This document shows positions 16,131-24,024 of a stretch of DNA of 33,700 nt, piece after piece. Below the pieces are notes generated by a model that did no database searches, was not told the origin of the DNA, and was given only the letters and a program-made list of their open reading frames with translations. Made by a program: the position numbers and the translations under genes. The DNA is taken from the NCBI GenBank assembly GCA_900546345.1, contig URCI01000032.1:1-33700 (forward strand). The letters run 5' to 3'. Origin of the DNA: an uncultured Prevotella sp. (GTDB taxonomy: Bacteria > Bacteroidota > Bacteroidia > Bacteroidales > Bacteroidaceae). Positions within the stretch are counted from its first letter, which is position 1. Each line of letters starts with the position of its first letter.

Positions 16131-18206
16131 ATGAGCATCATAGAACAGTTCCACCGCAATGAAGAGCATCGCTGGCGCAACGTCGGCCTGAGGTTGTTGT
16201 TGGTCTTGGCAACGACCGTGTTGATTGTGTGGTTTATGCCCCGCAATGATGCGCAACAGTTTCAATACGAGATCGGAGAACCATGGCACTATGGTACGAT
16301 CATCGCTAAATACGACTTCCCGATCTACAAGACCGATGAGGCCTTGCAGCAGGAGCGTGACTCGCTGCTGAGCATGTTCCAGCCTTATTACAACTACGAC
16401 GAGAAGGTCGAGGGGCAGGCCATCAGTAAGTTCCGTTCCGACTTTGCCAAGGGACTCACCGACTTGCCGTCCAATTTCGAGAATATCATCATTGACCGGC
16501 TCCACCGTCTCTATCAGGCCGGCATCATGGGCACGCCCGACTATAACGCGCTCCATGGCGACACCACCAAACTGATTCGTGTCATCTTCGGCAAAAATGC
16601 CGAGAGTGTGCAGACGGGGTGCATCTATTCCACCAAGTCGGCCTATGAGCAATTGCTCAGCGATGAGGCCCTGAGCAAGGAGCGTCCTGCTTTGCAGCGG
16701 ATGAACCTCAATAACTATATCGAGCCCAACCTCATCTACGACCGAGCTCACTCTCAGACGGCACGCAACGATCTGCTGAGCAGCATCTCGCCCGCCAGTG
16801 GCATGATGATGGCCGGACAGAAGGTGATCGGTGTGGGCGACATGGTCAACGAGTACAATTATCGGGTGCTCAACTCTTTCCAGCGTGAGCTTCAGCGCCG
16901 CAATGCCTCCAAGGATCAGCTCACCCAGCACTTGGCCGGCGGCACGATCTATGTCTTCACACTGGTGCTGCTCTTTACCATCTATCTGGCCATGTTCCGC
17001 AAGGACTATTTCGACAAGCCGCGCAGCATCGCCATGCTCTATCTGCTGATCACGATCTTCCCCGTGCTGGTGTCGCTGATGATGGTCCACAGCTACTTCA
17101 GTTTCAGTGTCTATGTGCTGCCCTTTGCCTTTGTGCCGATCTTCGCCCGAGTGTTCATGGACTCCCGTACGGCGTTTATCACCCATGTGACCATGGTGCT
17201 GATCTGCGCAGCGGTGCTGAGAATGCAATATGAGTTCATCGTCATTCAGACCGTTGCAGGCTTGGTGGCCATCTACTCCTTGCGCGAGATGACCTCACGG
17301 GCCCAGGTGTTCAAGACGGCCGTGCTGGTCTTTGGCTCTACCTGTCTCATCCATTTTGCCTTGCAGCTGATGCAGAGCGGGGCGGTCTTCGAGCCCGACA
17401 CGCGCATGTATTACCATTTCTTCATCAATGGTGTCTTGCTCCTGCTGGCTTATCCCCTGATGTATCTCGTGGAGAAACTCTTCGGGTTTACTTCTGCCAT
17501 CACTCTGATCGAACTGGGCAATACCAACCGTGGCCTGCTGCGCATGCTCAGCGAGGTGGCTCCGGGCACTTTCCAGCACTCCATCATCGTGGGTAATCTC
17601 GCTTCCGAGATCGCCAATAAGATCGGTGCCAACAGCACGCTTGTGCGTACCGGCGCACTCTATCACGACATCGGCAAAATGGCCAATCCTGCTTTCTTTA
17701 CTGAGAATCAGCAAGGAGGCATCAACCCACACGACAACCTGACCGAAAAAGAAAGCGCCAAGATCATTATCGGCCATGTCACCAATGGCGTGAAACTGGC
17801 TGAAGAAGCCAATCTACCTGTGGTGATCCGCGACTTCATCCTTACCCATCATGGCCACGGCTTGGTGAAATACTTCTATATCAAGTATCAAAACGAGCAT
17901 CCCGACGAGATCGTCGACAAGGAGCCTTTTACCTATCCGGGACCAAATCCTTATACGCGCGAACAAGCGATCCTGATGATGGCCGATGCATGTGAGGCTG
18001 CTTCTCACTCACTCAAGGAGTACACCGAAGAGAATATCAGCGAACTGGTCAATAAGATGGTAGACCGGCAGGTCGCCGATGGTTGCTTCAAGGAGTGCAA
18101 GATCACATTCTACGACATTGCCATTGCCAAACAAGTGCTCATCGACCGGCTCAAAGCTATCTATCACACACGTATTCAATACCCCAAGCTTAAAGACGAG
18201 AAGTAG
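16131..18206 (+). CDS. PgpH-like 7TM receptor/HD-domain phosphodiesterase
   Basis: A 691-residue membrane phosphodiesterase. One N-terminal helix (about 20-36) is followed by an extracytoplasmic 7TMR-HDED-type domain (about 40-275). About seven membrane helices lie between 280 and 470, and a cytoplasmic HD domain at about 478-670. Metal ligands visible are His483 ('GTFQHSIIVGNLA'), His512-Asp513 ('GALYHDIGKM'), His in 'IIIGHVTNG', and 'ILTHHGHG'. This architecture is that of PgpH, which hydrolyses c-di-AMP to pApA. The HD part begins with a Gly-Asn-Thr-Asn-Arg stretch, as in the family. It stands alone on the plus strand, divergent from gltX, with a weak TATTTTCG -7-like element at 16075-16082. 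The substrate is inferred from family. Confidence 0.92.
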   Translation: MSIIEQFHRNEEHRWRNVGLRLLLVLATTVLIVWFMPRNDAQQFQYEIGEPWHYGTIIAKYDFPIYKTDEALQQERDSLLSMFQPYYNYDEKVEGQAISKFRSDFAKGLTDLPSNFENIIIDRLHRLYQAGIMGTPDYNALHGDTTKLIRVIFGKNAESVQTGCIYSTKSAYEQLLSDEALSKERPALQRMNLNNYIEPNLIYDRAHSQTARNDLLSSISPASGMMMAGQKVIGVGDMVNEYNYRVLNSFQRELQRRNASKDQLTQHLAGGTIYVFTLVLLFTIYLAMFRKDYFDKPRSIAMLYLLITIFPVLVSLMMVHSYFSFSVYVLPFAFVPIFARVFMDSRTAFITHVTMVLICAAVLRMQYEFIVIQTVAGLVAIYSLREMTSRAQVFKTAVLVFGSTCLIHFALQLMQSGAVFEPDTRMYYHFFINGVLLLLAYPLMYLVEKLFGFTSAITLIELGNTNRGLLRMLSEVAPGTFQHSIIVGNLASEIANKIGANSTLVRTGALYHDIGKMANPAFFTENQQGGINPHDNLTEKESAKIIIGHVTNGVKLAEEANLPVVIRDFILTHHGHGLVKYFYIKYQNEHPDEIVDKEPFTYPGPNPYTREQAILMMADACEAASHSLKEYTEENISELVNKMVDRQVADGCFKECKITFYDIAIAKQVLIDRLKAIYHTRIQYPKLKDEK

Positions 18207-18290
18207 TTTCTCATCAAGGACGGGAAGTCGCTTTTTTCTCGTCCTCCCTTCTCGTCCATTATCATGAGATCCTCCTTTTTTATATACAGT

Positions 18291-18388
18291 GACGGCCGTC
18301 CTGACAATTAGCGACGGTCGTCATGTTTTCATGTGACGTACGTTGGAGTATGCTCGAACGACCGTCATAAGAGAGTCTGACGGTCGTG
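18291..18388. repeat. Five-copy 10-bp palindrome array, exact 22-bp period
   Basis: Units start at 18291, 18313, 18335, 18357 and 18379. They read GACGGCCGTC, GACGGTCGTC, GACGTACGTT, AACGACCGTC and GACGGTCGTG, giving the consensus palindrome GACGNNCGTC. Each pair of units is separated by exactly 12 bases of unrelated sequence. No sixth unit is present at 18269 or 18401. The regular spacing of about two helical turns would put all units on nearly the same face of the DNA, as for cooperative protein binding. It is not a CRISPR: the units are too short and no cas genes are near. Confidence 0.8.
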
Positions 18389-18516
18389 TTTAAGAATAGA
18401 AACCTATTTTTTTGAGAGAGTGGGAAACTTAGATATTTAATGATAATCAGTTTTTATAACGCAATATAAGATGATTTGTTAAAGAAGCGTAATGCGTAGT
18501 AGAAATATCTACAACT

Positions 18517-18550
18517 TTTGTAGAATTATCGAACAATGTTAGTACCTTTG
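18517..18550 (+). promoter_or_regulatory. Promoter of the FadL/OmpP1 gene
   Basis: The -33 TTTG (18517-18520) and -7 TACCTTTG (18543-18550, full match to TAnnTTTG) have a 22-bp spacer, slightly long. The ATG at 18581 lies 30 bases downstream. Because the -7 element falls inside the longer open frame starting at 18536, it argues for 18581 as the true start. Confidence 0.7.
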
Positions 18551-18580
18551 CAGGCGCAATTCAAAACAACTTTTAGGATA

Positions 18581-20179
18581 ATGAAGTCTAAAATGATTCT
18601 TGCGGCTGCTTTTGCCGCAATCTCCCAGTTGGCTTTCGCCGGTGGCATTCTGACCAACACCAATCAAAACATTGCTTATAACCGCATGATGAGCCGCGAG
18701 GCATCCATAGGCATTGATGGTGTGTATTACAACCCTGCCGGTGTGGCATTTCTTTCACCGGGACATCATTTCTCGTTCAACTGGCAGACGGCTATACAGA
18801 GCCGTACCATAGAGAACGATTATCCGTTGTTTGGCAACAACACTGCTGACAACAGCACGCATCGCAAGTTTCGTGGCAAGGCCTTTGCGCCGGTTCTTCC
18901 TTCCGTACAGTATGCCTACAACTGGCGCAACTTCTCTTTCCAGTTCAATGGAGGATTGATCGGGGGTGGCGGCAAGTGCACCTTCGACGATGGTCTGGGC
19001 TCGTTTGAGAAGATTGTCGGCGAGACGGCTTTAGGAGCTGTCGGTTTGGGCTGTGCCGTGGATCAGGCTTTGGGGCAGCAGATGTTCACGTCTCCTCAGA
19101 TGTTTGGCACTGACGGCAAGTACAGCTTCAACAGCTACATGCGTGGCAATTCTTATTACTATGGTTTCTCCGTAGGTGCCGCCTACAAGCTGCGCCCCAA
19201 TATGAGTGTCTTTGCCGGTGTGCGTACCGTCTACGCTACAGGCAGCTATTATGGCTATGTACGCAACATCAAGGTGGGCAACATGCCGCTCTATAAGGTT
19301 CTCGACCCGACTAAGACCAACTCCGGTGACATCGAGCTGAACTGCGACCAGAAAGGACTCGGCTTCACTCCGATCATCAGCATCGACTATCGTCTCGGCC
19401 GCTGGAACTTCGCTGCCAAGTATGAGTTCAAGACACGTATGAGACTGAAGAACGAGAGTGTTAACCAGGCACCGTCTATCGGTAATCTCCAGGACAACCT
19501 CGGTACGGCCGTGGCACAGAATGTCGCCGCACAGGTTATGAAGCAGGACAAGACGCAGACTATGACGCAGGCCGAGGCAATGGCCTACGGACTGGAGTAT
19601 GCTAAGACCCAGCTTAGCAAGCCGCATGTCGTTGGTGCCATGAGCATGATCAAGCAGCAGTTCGACAGCAAGATGACAGAGGCTACCGGTGAGTATGCCG
19701 ATGGCGTGAAGGTGCCGGCAGATATTCCTGCCCTGCTTTCTGTGGGTGTGGGCTACAACCCCGTCGATCCCTTGCGCGTGAATGTCGGCTTCCACTATTT
19801 CTACGACAAGCAGGCCACGGCCTACAACCATCGTGAGGAGAAGCTCAAGCGTGGAACGATGGAGTGGACGGCCGGTGCCGAGTTCGATGCCAGCAAGCGC
19901 ATCACCGTGTCGGCCGGTTGGCAGAACACAAACTATGGTTTGAGCGAGACTTATATGAACGACAAGAGTTTCGTAGTCAGTTCCAACAGTGTGGCTTGTG
20001 GTGCCCGCTTCCACCTCACGAAGCGCATGGACCTGAACGTGGCTTATTTCCACTCGTTCTATCAGCATAAGAAAACCACTGACGACGTGGCACTGTCATC
20101 AACGCAGACGGTTACCTACAAGAGCGACTACACCCGCGACAACAACGTGTTCGGCGTTGGCGTAGACTTCAACTTCTAA
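18581..20179 (+). CDS. OmpP1/FadL/TodX family outer-membrane transporter
   Basis: A 532-residue outer-membrane channel of the FadL family, which takes up long-chain fatty acids or other hydrophobic molecules; Bacteroidales copies are often labelled hemin receptors without strong proof. The start at 18581 gives the signal peptide 'MILAAAFAAISQLAFA', followed by the FadL N-terminal hatch-like segment 'NQNIAYNRMMSREASIGIDG' and 'VYYNPAGVAFL' (the conserved NPAG). Barrel strands continue to a C-terminal '...GVGVDFNF' with terminal Phe. It has its own promoter and a notable palindrome array further upstream. The 3' end is convergent with priA, with paired hairpin repeats between them. Confidence 0.9.
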   Translation: MKSKMILAAAFAAISQLAFAGGILTNTNQNIAYNRMMSREASIGIDGVYYNPAGVAFLSPGHHFSFNWQTAIQSRTIENDYPLFGNNTADNSTHRKFRGKAFAPVLPSVQYAYNWRNFSFQFNGGLIGGGGKCTFDDGLGSFEKIVGETALGAVGLGCAVDQALGQQMFTSPQMFGTDGKYSFNSYMRGNSYYYGFSVGAAYKLRPNMSVFAGVRTVYATGSYYGYVRNIKVGNMPLYKVLDPTKTNSGDIELNCDQKGLGFTPIISIDYRLGRWNFAAKYEFKTRMRLKNESVNQAPSIGNLQDNLGTAVAQNVAAQVMKQDKTQTMTQAEAMAYGLEYAKTQLSKPHVVGAMSMIKQQFDSKMTEATGEYADGVKVPADIPALLSVGVGYNPVDPLRVNVGFHYFYDKQATAYNHREEKLKRGTMEWTAGAEFDASKRITVSAGWQNTNYGLSETYMNDKSFVVSSNSVACGARFHLTKRMDLNVAYFHSFYQHKKTTDDVALSSTQTVTYKSDYTRDNNVFGVGVDFNF

Positions 20180-20196
20180 AGGGAAATAAGACCAGA

Positions 20197-20235
20197 ACAG
20201 ACCCTCTCTAGCTCCCCCTAAAAGGGGGAGAAACG
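20197..20235 (+). repeat. Palindromic hairpin repeat, copy B (left arm of a 39-bp inverted pair)
   Basis: The core CTCCCCC-TAAAA-GGGGGAG is at 20212-20230. The whole 39 bases are repeated perfectly in inverted orientation at 20338-20376. It lies 17 bp after the FadL-family stop. It can form a local hairpin, a weak terminator, or pair with copy C over the full length. Confidence 0.88.
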
Positions 20236-20337
20236 GCCATTCCTATCGTACATTTTAGGAAAAGAAGGAGCTTTTGCTTCTCTACTTTATTTATTCGAGC
20301 ACGGATGGATTAGCTTTTTCCGAAAGTCTGGGTGTTG

Positions 20338-20376
20338 CGTTTCTCCCCCTTTTAGGGGGAGCTAGAGAGGGTCTGT
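20338..20376 (-). repeat. Palindromic hairpin repeat, copy C (right arm of the 39-bp inverted pair)
   Basis: The core CTCCCCC-TTTTA-GGGGGAG is at 20343-20361. It is an exact reverse complement of copy B over 39 bases, and 102 bp of AT-rich unique sequence lie between them. It ends 11 bp from the priA stop codon, so the pair punctuates the 3' ends of two convergent genes. Confidence 0.88.
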
Positions 20377-20387
20377 AGCTAGTTTCC

Positions 20388-22661
20388 TTACATTGGGTCC
20401 ACGTCGAAATAGACTTGCAAGGCCTTATAGCCTTTCTGACTCAGCAGCTGCTGTCGGAGGGCTATAAGGCTTTGTTGCGTTTGTGCCCTGGCAATGCCGT
20501 TCTCCAGCTTCAGCACGATCTTGCGGATGCTGAGGCTTTGGATGCGCGCAACGCCCGGCTTGTCGGGACCAAGCACGCGGTCGCCGAAGCGTTGGCGCAG
20601 CTGGGCACCTAATTGTTGTGAGGCGGCCTCGGCAATGCCCTCCTGTTTATGCTTGAGGTATATATATATAAGGTGATAGAAAGGGGGATAGTGAAAGAGA
20701 TGGCGCTCGGCCAGCAGGTCGTGGTAGAAGCTCTGATAGTCGTTGCTCACGACTTGCTGCACCACCGGCAACTGAGGATCGCGCGTCTGAAGGATGACCA
20801 GCCCCCGCTTACCTTTGCGCCCTGCGCGTCCGCTGACCTGACTCATCATCATAAAGGCATATTCGTAGGCGCGGAAGTCGGGGTAGTTGAGCATCGAGTC
20901 GGCGTCGAGGATGCCTACCACGGCGACGCGGTCGAAGTCGAGGCCTTTGCTGATCATCTGTGTGCCGATGAGCAGATTGGTCTTGCCTGCGCCGAAGTCG
21001 TGGATGATGCGCTCGTAGGCTCCTTTCGTGCGCGTGGTGTCGAGGTCCATGCGTGCCACGCGTGCTTCGGGAAACACTTCTTTGATCTGGTCCTCGATCT
21101 TCTCCGTACCATAGCCGCGGCCACTGAGATGAGGATTGCCGCAACAGGGGCAGACCAGCGGCACCGGCTGGGTGTAGCCACAGTAGTGGCAGGTCAGCAT
21201 GTTGAGGCGCTTGTGGTAGGTGAGGCTCACATCGCAGTTCTTGCAGTGGGGCACCCAGCCGCAGACCTTGCACTCGATCATCGGCGCAAAGCCACGGCGG
21301 TTTTGGAACAAGATTGCTTGTTTACCCTGACTCAGGGCATCGCGCACAGCACTGAGCAGTTGGGGCGAGAACGGACCGCTCATCATCTTGCGGTGGCGCA
21401 GGTCCTTGATGTCGACAACATGGATGTCGGGCAACTCGATGCCCTGGTAGCGCTGCATGAGTGGCACATAGCCATATTTTCCCGTTTTGGCATTGTAGTA
21501 GCTCTCCATGCACGGCGTGGCACTGCCTAATAGTGTCTTGGCGCCGAGCATCTGCGCCATGACGATGGCTGCGCTGCGTGCATGGTAGCGTGGTGCTGGA
21601 TCCTGCTGCTTGTAGCTGGTCTCGTGCTCCTCGTCAATGATGACCAGTCCGAGTCGCTGAAAGGGCAGAAATACGGCGCTGCGGGCACCGAGGATGACAC
21701 TGTAAGGCTTGTCGGAGAGTTGCTTTTGCCAGATCTCCACGCGCTCGGCATCGCTGTATTTACTATGGTATATGCCGAGCTCGCTGCCGAAGACTCGTTG
21801 CAGTCGCTCGGTCATCTGCACGGTGAGGGCTATCTCGGGCAAGAGATAGAGCACTTGCTTGCCCTCGGCGATGGCTTTCTCAATGAGATGGATATAGATT
21901 TCGGTCTTACCGCTGGAGGTCACTCCGTGGAGCAATACCACATTTTTCTCTTTCCACTGTGCCTCTATGTCGTCCATGGCCTTGGCCTGGGCGTCGTTGA
22001 GCGTCTTCATATTTTCGGGATGAGGCTGTCCGGCATGGTTGAGCCGTCCCACCTCACGGTCGTAGGCTTCGAGGAGGCCGTGCACGACGAGCTGGCGCAC
22101 GATGGCCGTAGAGCAGCTCGTGGCATTCATGAGTTCCTCGCGTGTCAGTTCTTTGATCTCACAAGGTCTCTCGAAGTAGACATCCCAGTGCGAGAGCTGG
22201 AGGAAAGCGAGAAATACCTTTTGCTGTCGTGGCATGCGCCGCAGCAGATCGATGGCGATATGCAGTGCCTGTTCGTTGCGGTATTTGGCGGCCAGCCTCA
22301 CGCAGGGCTCTGTCTTGGGGCGATAGCCTGTCTCGGCTTTCAGTCCGGCGGGCAGTGCGGCGTTCATCACTTCGCCCATGGTGCACATATAGTACGATGC
22401 GATCCATTGCCACAGCCGGTACTGCGTGGGCAGGATCACGGGTGAGGCATCGAGCACGTCGAGCACCTCTTTGATCTTGCTGTCGTCGAGATCGGGCTTG
22501 TCATCGTGGACGCGTACACAGAGTGCCGCCACCGTCTTGCTCTTGCCCCAGGGCACGAGCAGGCGCATACCAGCCACGATGCCGTTGGCTTTCTTGTCGT
22601 CAACGGCATAACTGAAGGTGCCCTCCAAGGGCAGTGGCAATATCACGTCTACGTATCTCAT
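20388..22661 (-). CDS. priA: Primosomal protein N' (PriA replication-restart helicase)
   Basis: A 757-residue superfamily 2 helicase that reloads the replisome at stalled forks. The N-terminal 3' DNA-binding domain starts 'YVDVILPLPLEGTFSYAV'. Walker A 'GVTSSGKT' is at 246-253 and the DEEH box at 343-346. A zinc-binding region with paired cysteines follows ('CKVCGWVPHCKNC', 'CHYCG', 'CPCCG'), then helicase motifs 'GTQMISKGLDFDRVAVVG' and 'QVSGRAGRKGKRGLV'. The order and length are those of a full PriA. It is convergent with the FadL gene. Upstream on the same strand are an antitoxin gene and toxin remnant with their own promoter. Confidence 0.97.
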   Translation of the reverse strand: MRYVDVILPLPLEGTFSYAVDDKKANGIVAGMRLLVPWGKSKTVAALCVRVHDDKPDLDDSKIKEVLDVLDASPVILPTQYRLWQWIASYYMCTMGEVMNAALPAGLKAETGYRPKTEPCVRLAAKYRNEQALHIAIDLLRRMPRQQKVFLAFLQLSHWDVYFERPCEIKELTREELMNATSCSTAIVRQLVVHGLLEAYDREVGRLNHAGQPHPENMKTLNDAQAKAMDDIEAQWKEKNVVLLHGVTSSGKTEIYIHLIEKAIAEGKQVLYLLPEIALTVQMTERLQRVFGSELGIYHSKYSDAERVEIWQKQLSDKPYSVILGARSAVFLPFQRLGLVIIDEEHETSYKQQDPAPRYHARSAAIVMAQMLGAKTLLGSATPCMESYYNAKTGKYGYVPLMQRYQGIELPDIHVVDIKDLRHRKMMSGPFSPQLLSAVRDALSQGKQAILFQNRRGFAPMIECKVCGWVPHCKNCDVSLTYHKRLNMLTCHYCGYTQPVPLVCPCCGNPHLSGRGYGTEKIEDQIKEVFPEARVARMDLDTTRTKGAYERIIHDFGAGKTNLLIGTQMISKGLDFDRVAVVGILDADSMLNYPDFRAYEYAFMMMSQVSGRAGRKGKRGLVILQTRDPQLPVVQQVVSNDYQSFYHDLLAERHLFHYPPFYHLIYIYLKHKQEGIAEAASQQLGAQLRQRFGDRVLGPDKPGVARIQSLSIRKIVLKLENGIARAQTQQSLIALRQQLLSQKGYKALQVYFDVDPM

Positions 22662-22716
22662 GCAAAAAATAAATGGACTGCAGACATGTGGTCGTTATGA
22701 TTCTTCTGCTATTTAT

Positions 22717-22836
22717 TTATGTTATTGTTTCTAGAAGGAGGTAAACTTCGTCAAATAATGACATGTCATAGCCTCTCTTTTTACAGAGTTTATAGGACTT
22801 CTTAAAAGAAGAAGAAAATTTGATTTTGTATTTCAT
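22717..22836 (-). pseudogene. Truncated YafQ/RelE-family toxin remnant
   Basis: A 39-codon frame starts at the ATG at 22836 and stops at TAA 22717-22719. It reads 'MKYKIKFSSSFKKSYKLCKK' and then 'RGYDMSLFDEVYLLLETIT'. The opening resembles the first strand and helices of YafQ-type mRNA interferases, which are about 90 residues long. The C-terminal half with the catalytic His/Asp residues is absent: the next bases, in any frame, run into the priA start without a YafQ-like tail. The ATG overlaps the antitoxin stop as ATGA, the usual translational coupling of such pairs. The family call is by eye from a short piece. Confidence 0.6.
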
Positions 22837-23069
22837 TCATTCAGCCATTTCTTTGCCTCTGCTAAGGTGTCGAAGCTGTAAGTCTTTTCCTTTCCTTCTC
22901 TTACAGCCTTAATGTGCTTTACGACATTGGCCTTTAAGTCTTCGGTTGCTTCATCAGCCAGCAGCCTTTGAGTAAAGGCTCTTCTGACCGATTTGGGCTG
23001 ACTCTTAAAAAGAGTCCATAAGGCATCCAACGGAGTCATCTGTGTGTTGGGAACTTGTATTGTAGCCAT
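22833..23069 (-). CDS. RelB/DinJ-like antitoxin, partner of the YafQ remnant
   Basis: A 78-residue cytosolic protein. A longer frame from 23120 exists, but the ATG at 23069 lies just downstream of a good promoter (-7 element 23090-23097), so it is the better start. It begins 'ATIQVPNTQMTPLDALWTLF' and is helical and charged toward the end ('YSFDTLAEAKKWLNE'). I call it an antitoxin mainly because its stop overlaps, as ATGA, the start of a YafQ-like toxin fragment, and because small proteins with this N-terminus occur in Bacteroidales toxin-antitoxin pairs. With the toxin truncated it may be an orphan antitoxin or regulator. Confidence 0.65.
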   Translation of the reverse strand: MATIQVPNTQMTPLDALWTLFKSQPKSVRRAFTQRLLADEATEDLKANVVKHIKAVREGKEKTYSFDTLAEAKKWLNE

Positions 23070-23089
23070 AATGTTTATCTTCTTTCTTG

Positions 23090-23121
23090 CAAAAATAAGA
23101 ATATTCTTTGAGAGAAGCAAC
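23090..23121 (-). promoter_or_regulatory. Promoter of the antitoxin/toxin-remnant operon
   Basis: On the minus strand the -33-like GTTG (23118-23121, 3 of 4 match) and -7 TATTTTTG (23090-23097, full match) are separated by 20 bp. The antitoxin ATG at 23069 follows 20 bases later. Confidence 0.68.
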
Positions 23122-23154
23122 TCTTTTCTACTAAAATAATCAAATCAGTACATG

Positions 23155-23937
23155 TTATTCCTCCTTCTCTATCTTCACGTCCAGCGTCTGCTCGATGACC
23201 AGAATGATGCTGTTGAGGCTTTTGGTGTCGAAGTCGGCGGTGAGGCGCTTGCCGGTGTCGCTGGCGGTGAGGCGCACGTGGTAGTATGTGCTGAGCGTGT
23301 GGAGCACGTCGGCGAGGGGCGCGTCGGCGAAGTGGAACTCATGAGTAGCCCAAGCCGCCTGGTTCACGTCGGTCTTCTTGTCCAGACGTGGCGCACTGTC
23401 TCCTTGTGACAGCGTTGCGGACATGCCTGCCCGCAACGCAATAGCTGTGTTGCCTGAGCGTGTGGTGCCGAAGCTGGCCGCTCCTTCGAGAACTGTCAGC
23501 CGTGTAATCCCTTCCGACTCTTCCACTTGCAGATGCGTGCCGATGTCGCGGATGATGTAGGCGTTGTCAGTGATGGTGAAGGGATGCCGGGCATCGTGAT
23601 GGATGGCGAAGTAGGCTTTGCCTGTCATCTCCACCTCACGGCAGTCGCTTGTGTAGGACAGTGTGGCGTGGGGAGCCAGCGTCACCATCGTGCCGTCGGG
23701 CAGACGGTAGACCTGTTGTGTAGCGTCGGCGGTGAGCGTTGTCGTCGTCGGACGCTGATAGAGATAAGTGCCGATGCCTATCACCACGAGTACAGAGGCG
23801 GCCGCGGCAGCCCAGCGCAGGATATAGTGGCGGGCAGTGTGGCGTGGCGTGCCCACCCGAGCCTGAATCTTGTCGAGGGCTCTCTGTGTGTCGAGCTTGC
23901 CCTCCTTATAATAATGAAGTACGTACCGCATATGCAA
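23155..23937 (-). CDS. FecR-family anti-sigma factor without adjacent sigma gene
   Basis: A 260-residue FecR-type protein. The cytoplasmic N-terminus (1-40, 'YYKEGKLDTQRALDKIQARV') is short; a membrane helix lies at 42-60; the periplasmic FecR domain begins 'VYRLPDGTMVTLAPHATLSY'. The C-terminal DUF4974-like module ('EFHFADAPLADVLHTLSTYY') ends near 255. The start could be the Met at 23937 or at 23931. It is the last gene of a minus-strand series, after the TonB receptor and DUF4249 gene (gap 87 bp), and there is no ECF sigma gene next to it. It probably relays the state of the upstream STN-domain receptor, but its sigma partner is not in this neighbourhood. Confidence 0.87.
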   Translation of the reverse strand: MHMRYVLHYYKEGKLDTQRALDKIQARVGTPRHTARHYILRWAAAAASVLVVIGIGTYLYQRPTTTTLTADATQQVYRLPDGTMVTLAPHATLSYTSDCREVEMTGKAYFAIHHDARHPFTITDNAYIIRDIGTHLQVEESEGITRLTVLEGAASFGTTRSGNTAIALRAGMSATLSQGDSAPRLDKKTDVNQAAWATHEFHFADAPLADVLHTLSTYYHVRLTASDTGKRLTADFDTKSLNSIILVIEQTLDVKIEKEE

Positions 23938-24024
23938 TGTTGAGTGATGAGTTAACTCAGTGTTGAATGATGAATGTTAAATGTTGACTTATTCAATTGC
24001 AAGTTACGAGTTTAGAGTTCCGAA

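Larger units (their letters stand above)
18207..18580. other. 374-bp intergenic region with palindrome array and promoter
   Basis: Just after the phosphodiesterase stop, GACGAGAAG (18195-18203) and CTTCTCGTC (18248-18256) form a 9-bp inverted pair with a T6 run between them, possibly a weak termination structure. Then comes the five-unit 22-bp-period palindrome array at 18291-18388, then an AT-rich stretch, then the promoter at 18517-18550. No open frame of interest was seen. Confidence 0.7.

Noticed and set aside
16071..17228. Long minus-strand open frame (385 codons) opposite the PgpH-like gene
   Set aside because: A shadow rich in His/Gln/Asp, opposite a well-recognised HD-domain protein.
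18195..18256. Intrinsic terminator after the PgpH-like gene
   Set aside because: A 9-bp inverted pair is present, but the T-run lies inside the loop rather than after the stem, so it is not a standard terminator.
18291..18388. CRISPR array
   Set aside because: The repeats are only 10 bp and spacers 12 bp, much shorter than any CRISPR, and there are no cas genes in the window.
20649..20676. TA-rich run resembling a simple repeat
   Set aside because: It is inside priA and simply encodes alternating Ile/Tyr residues of a beta strand.
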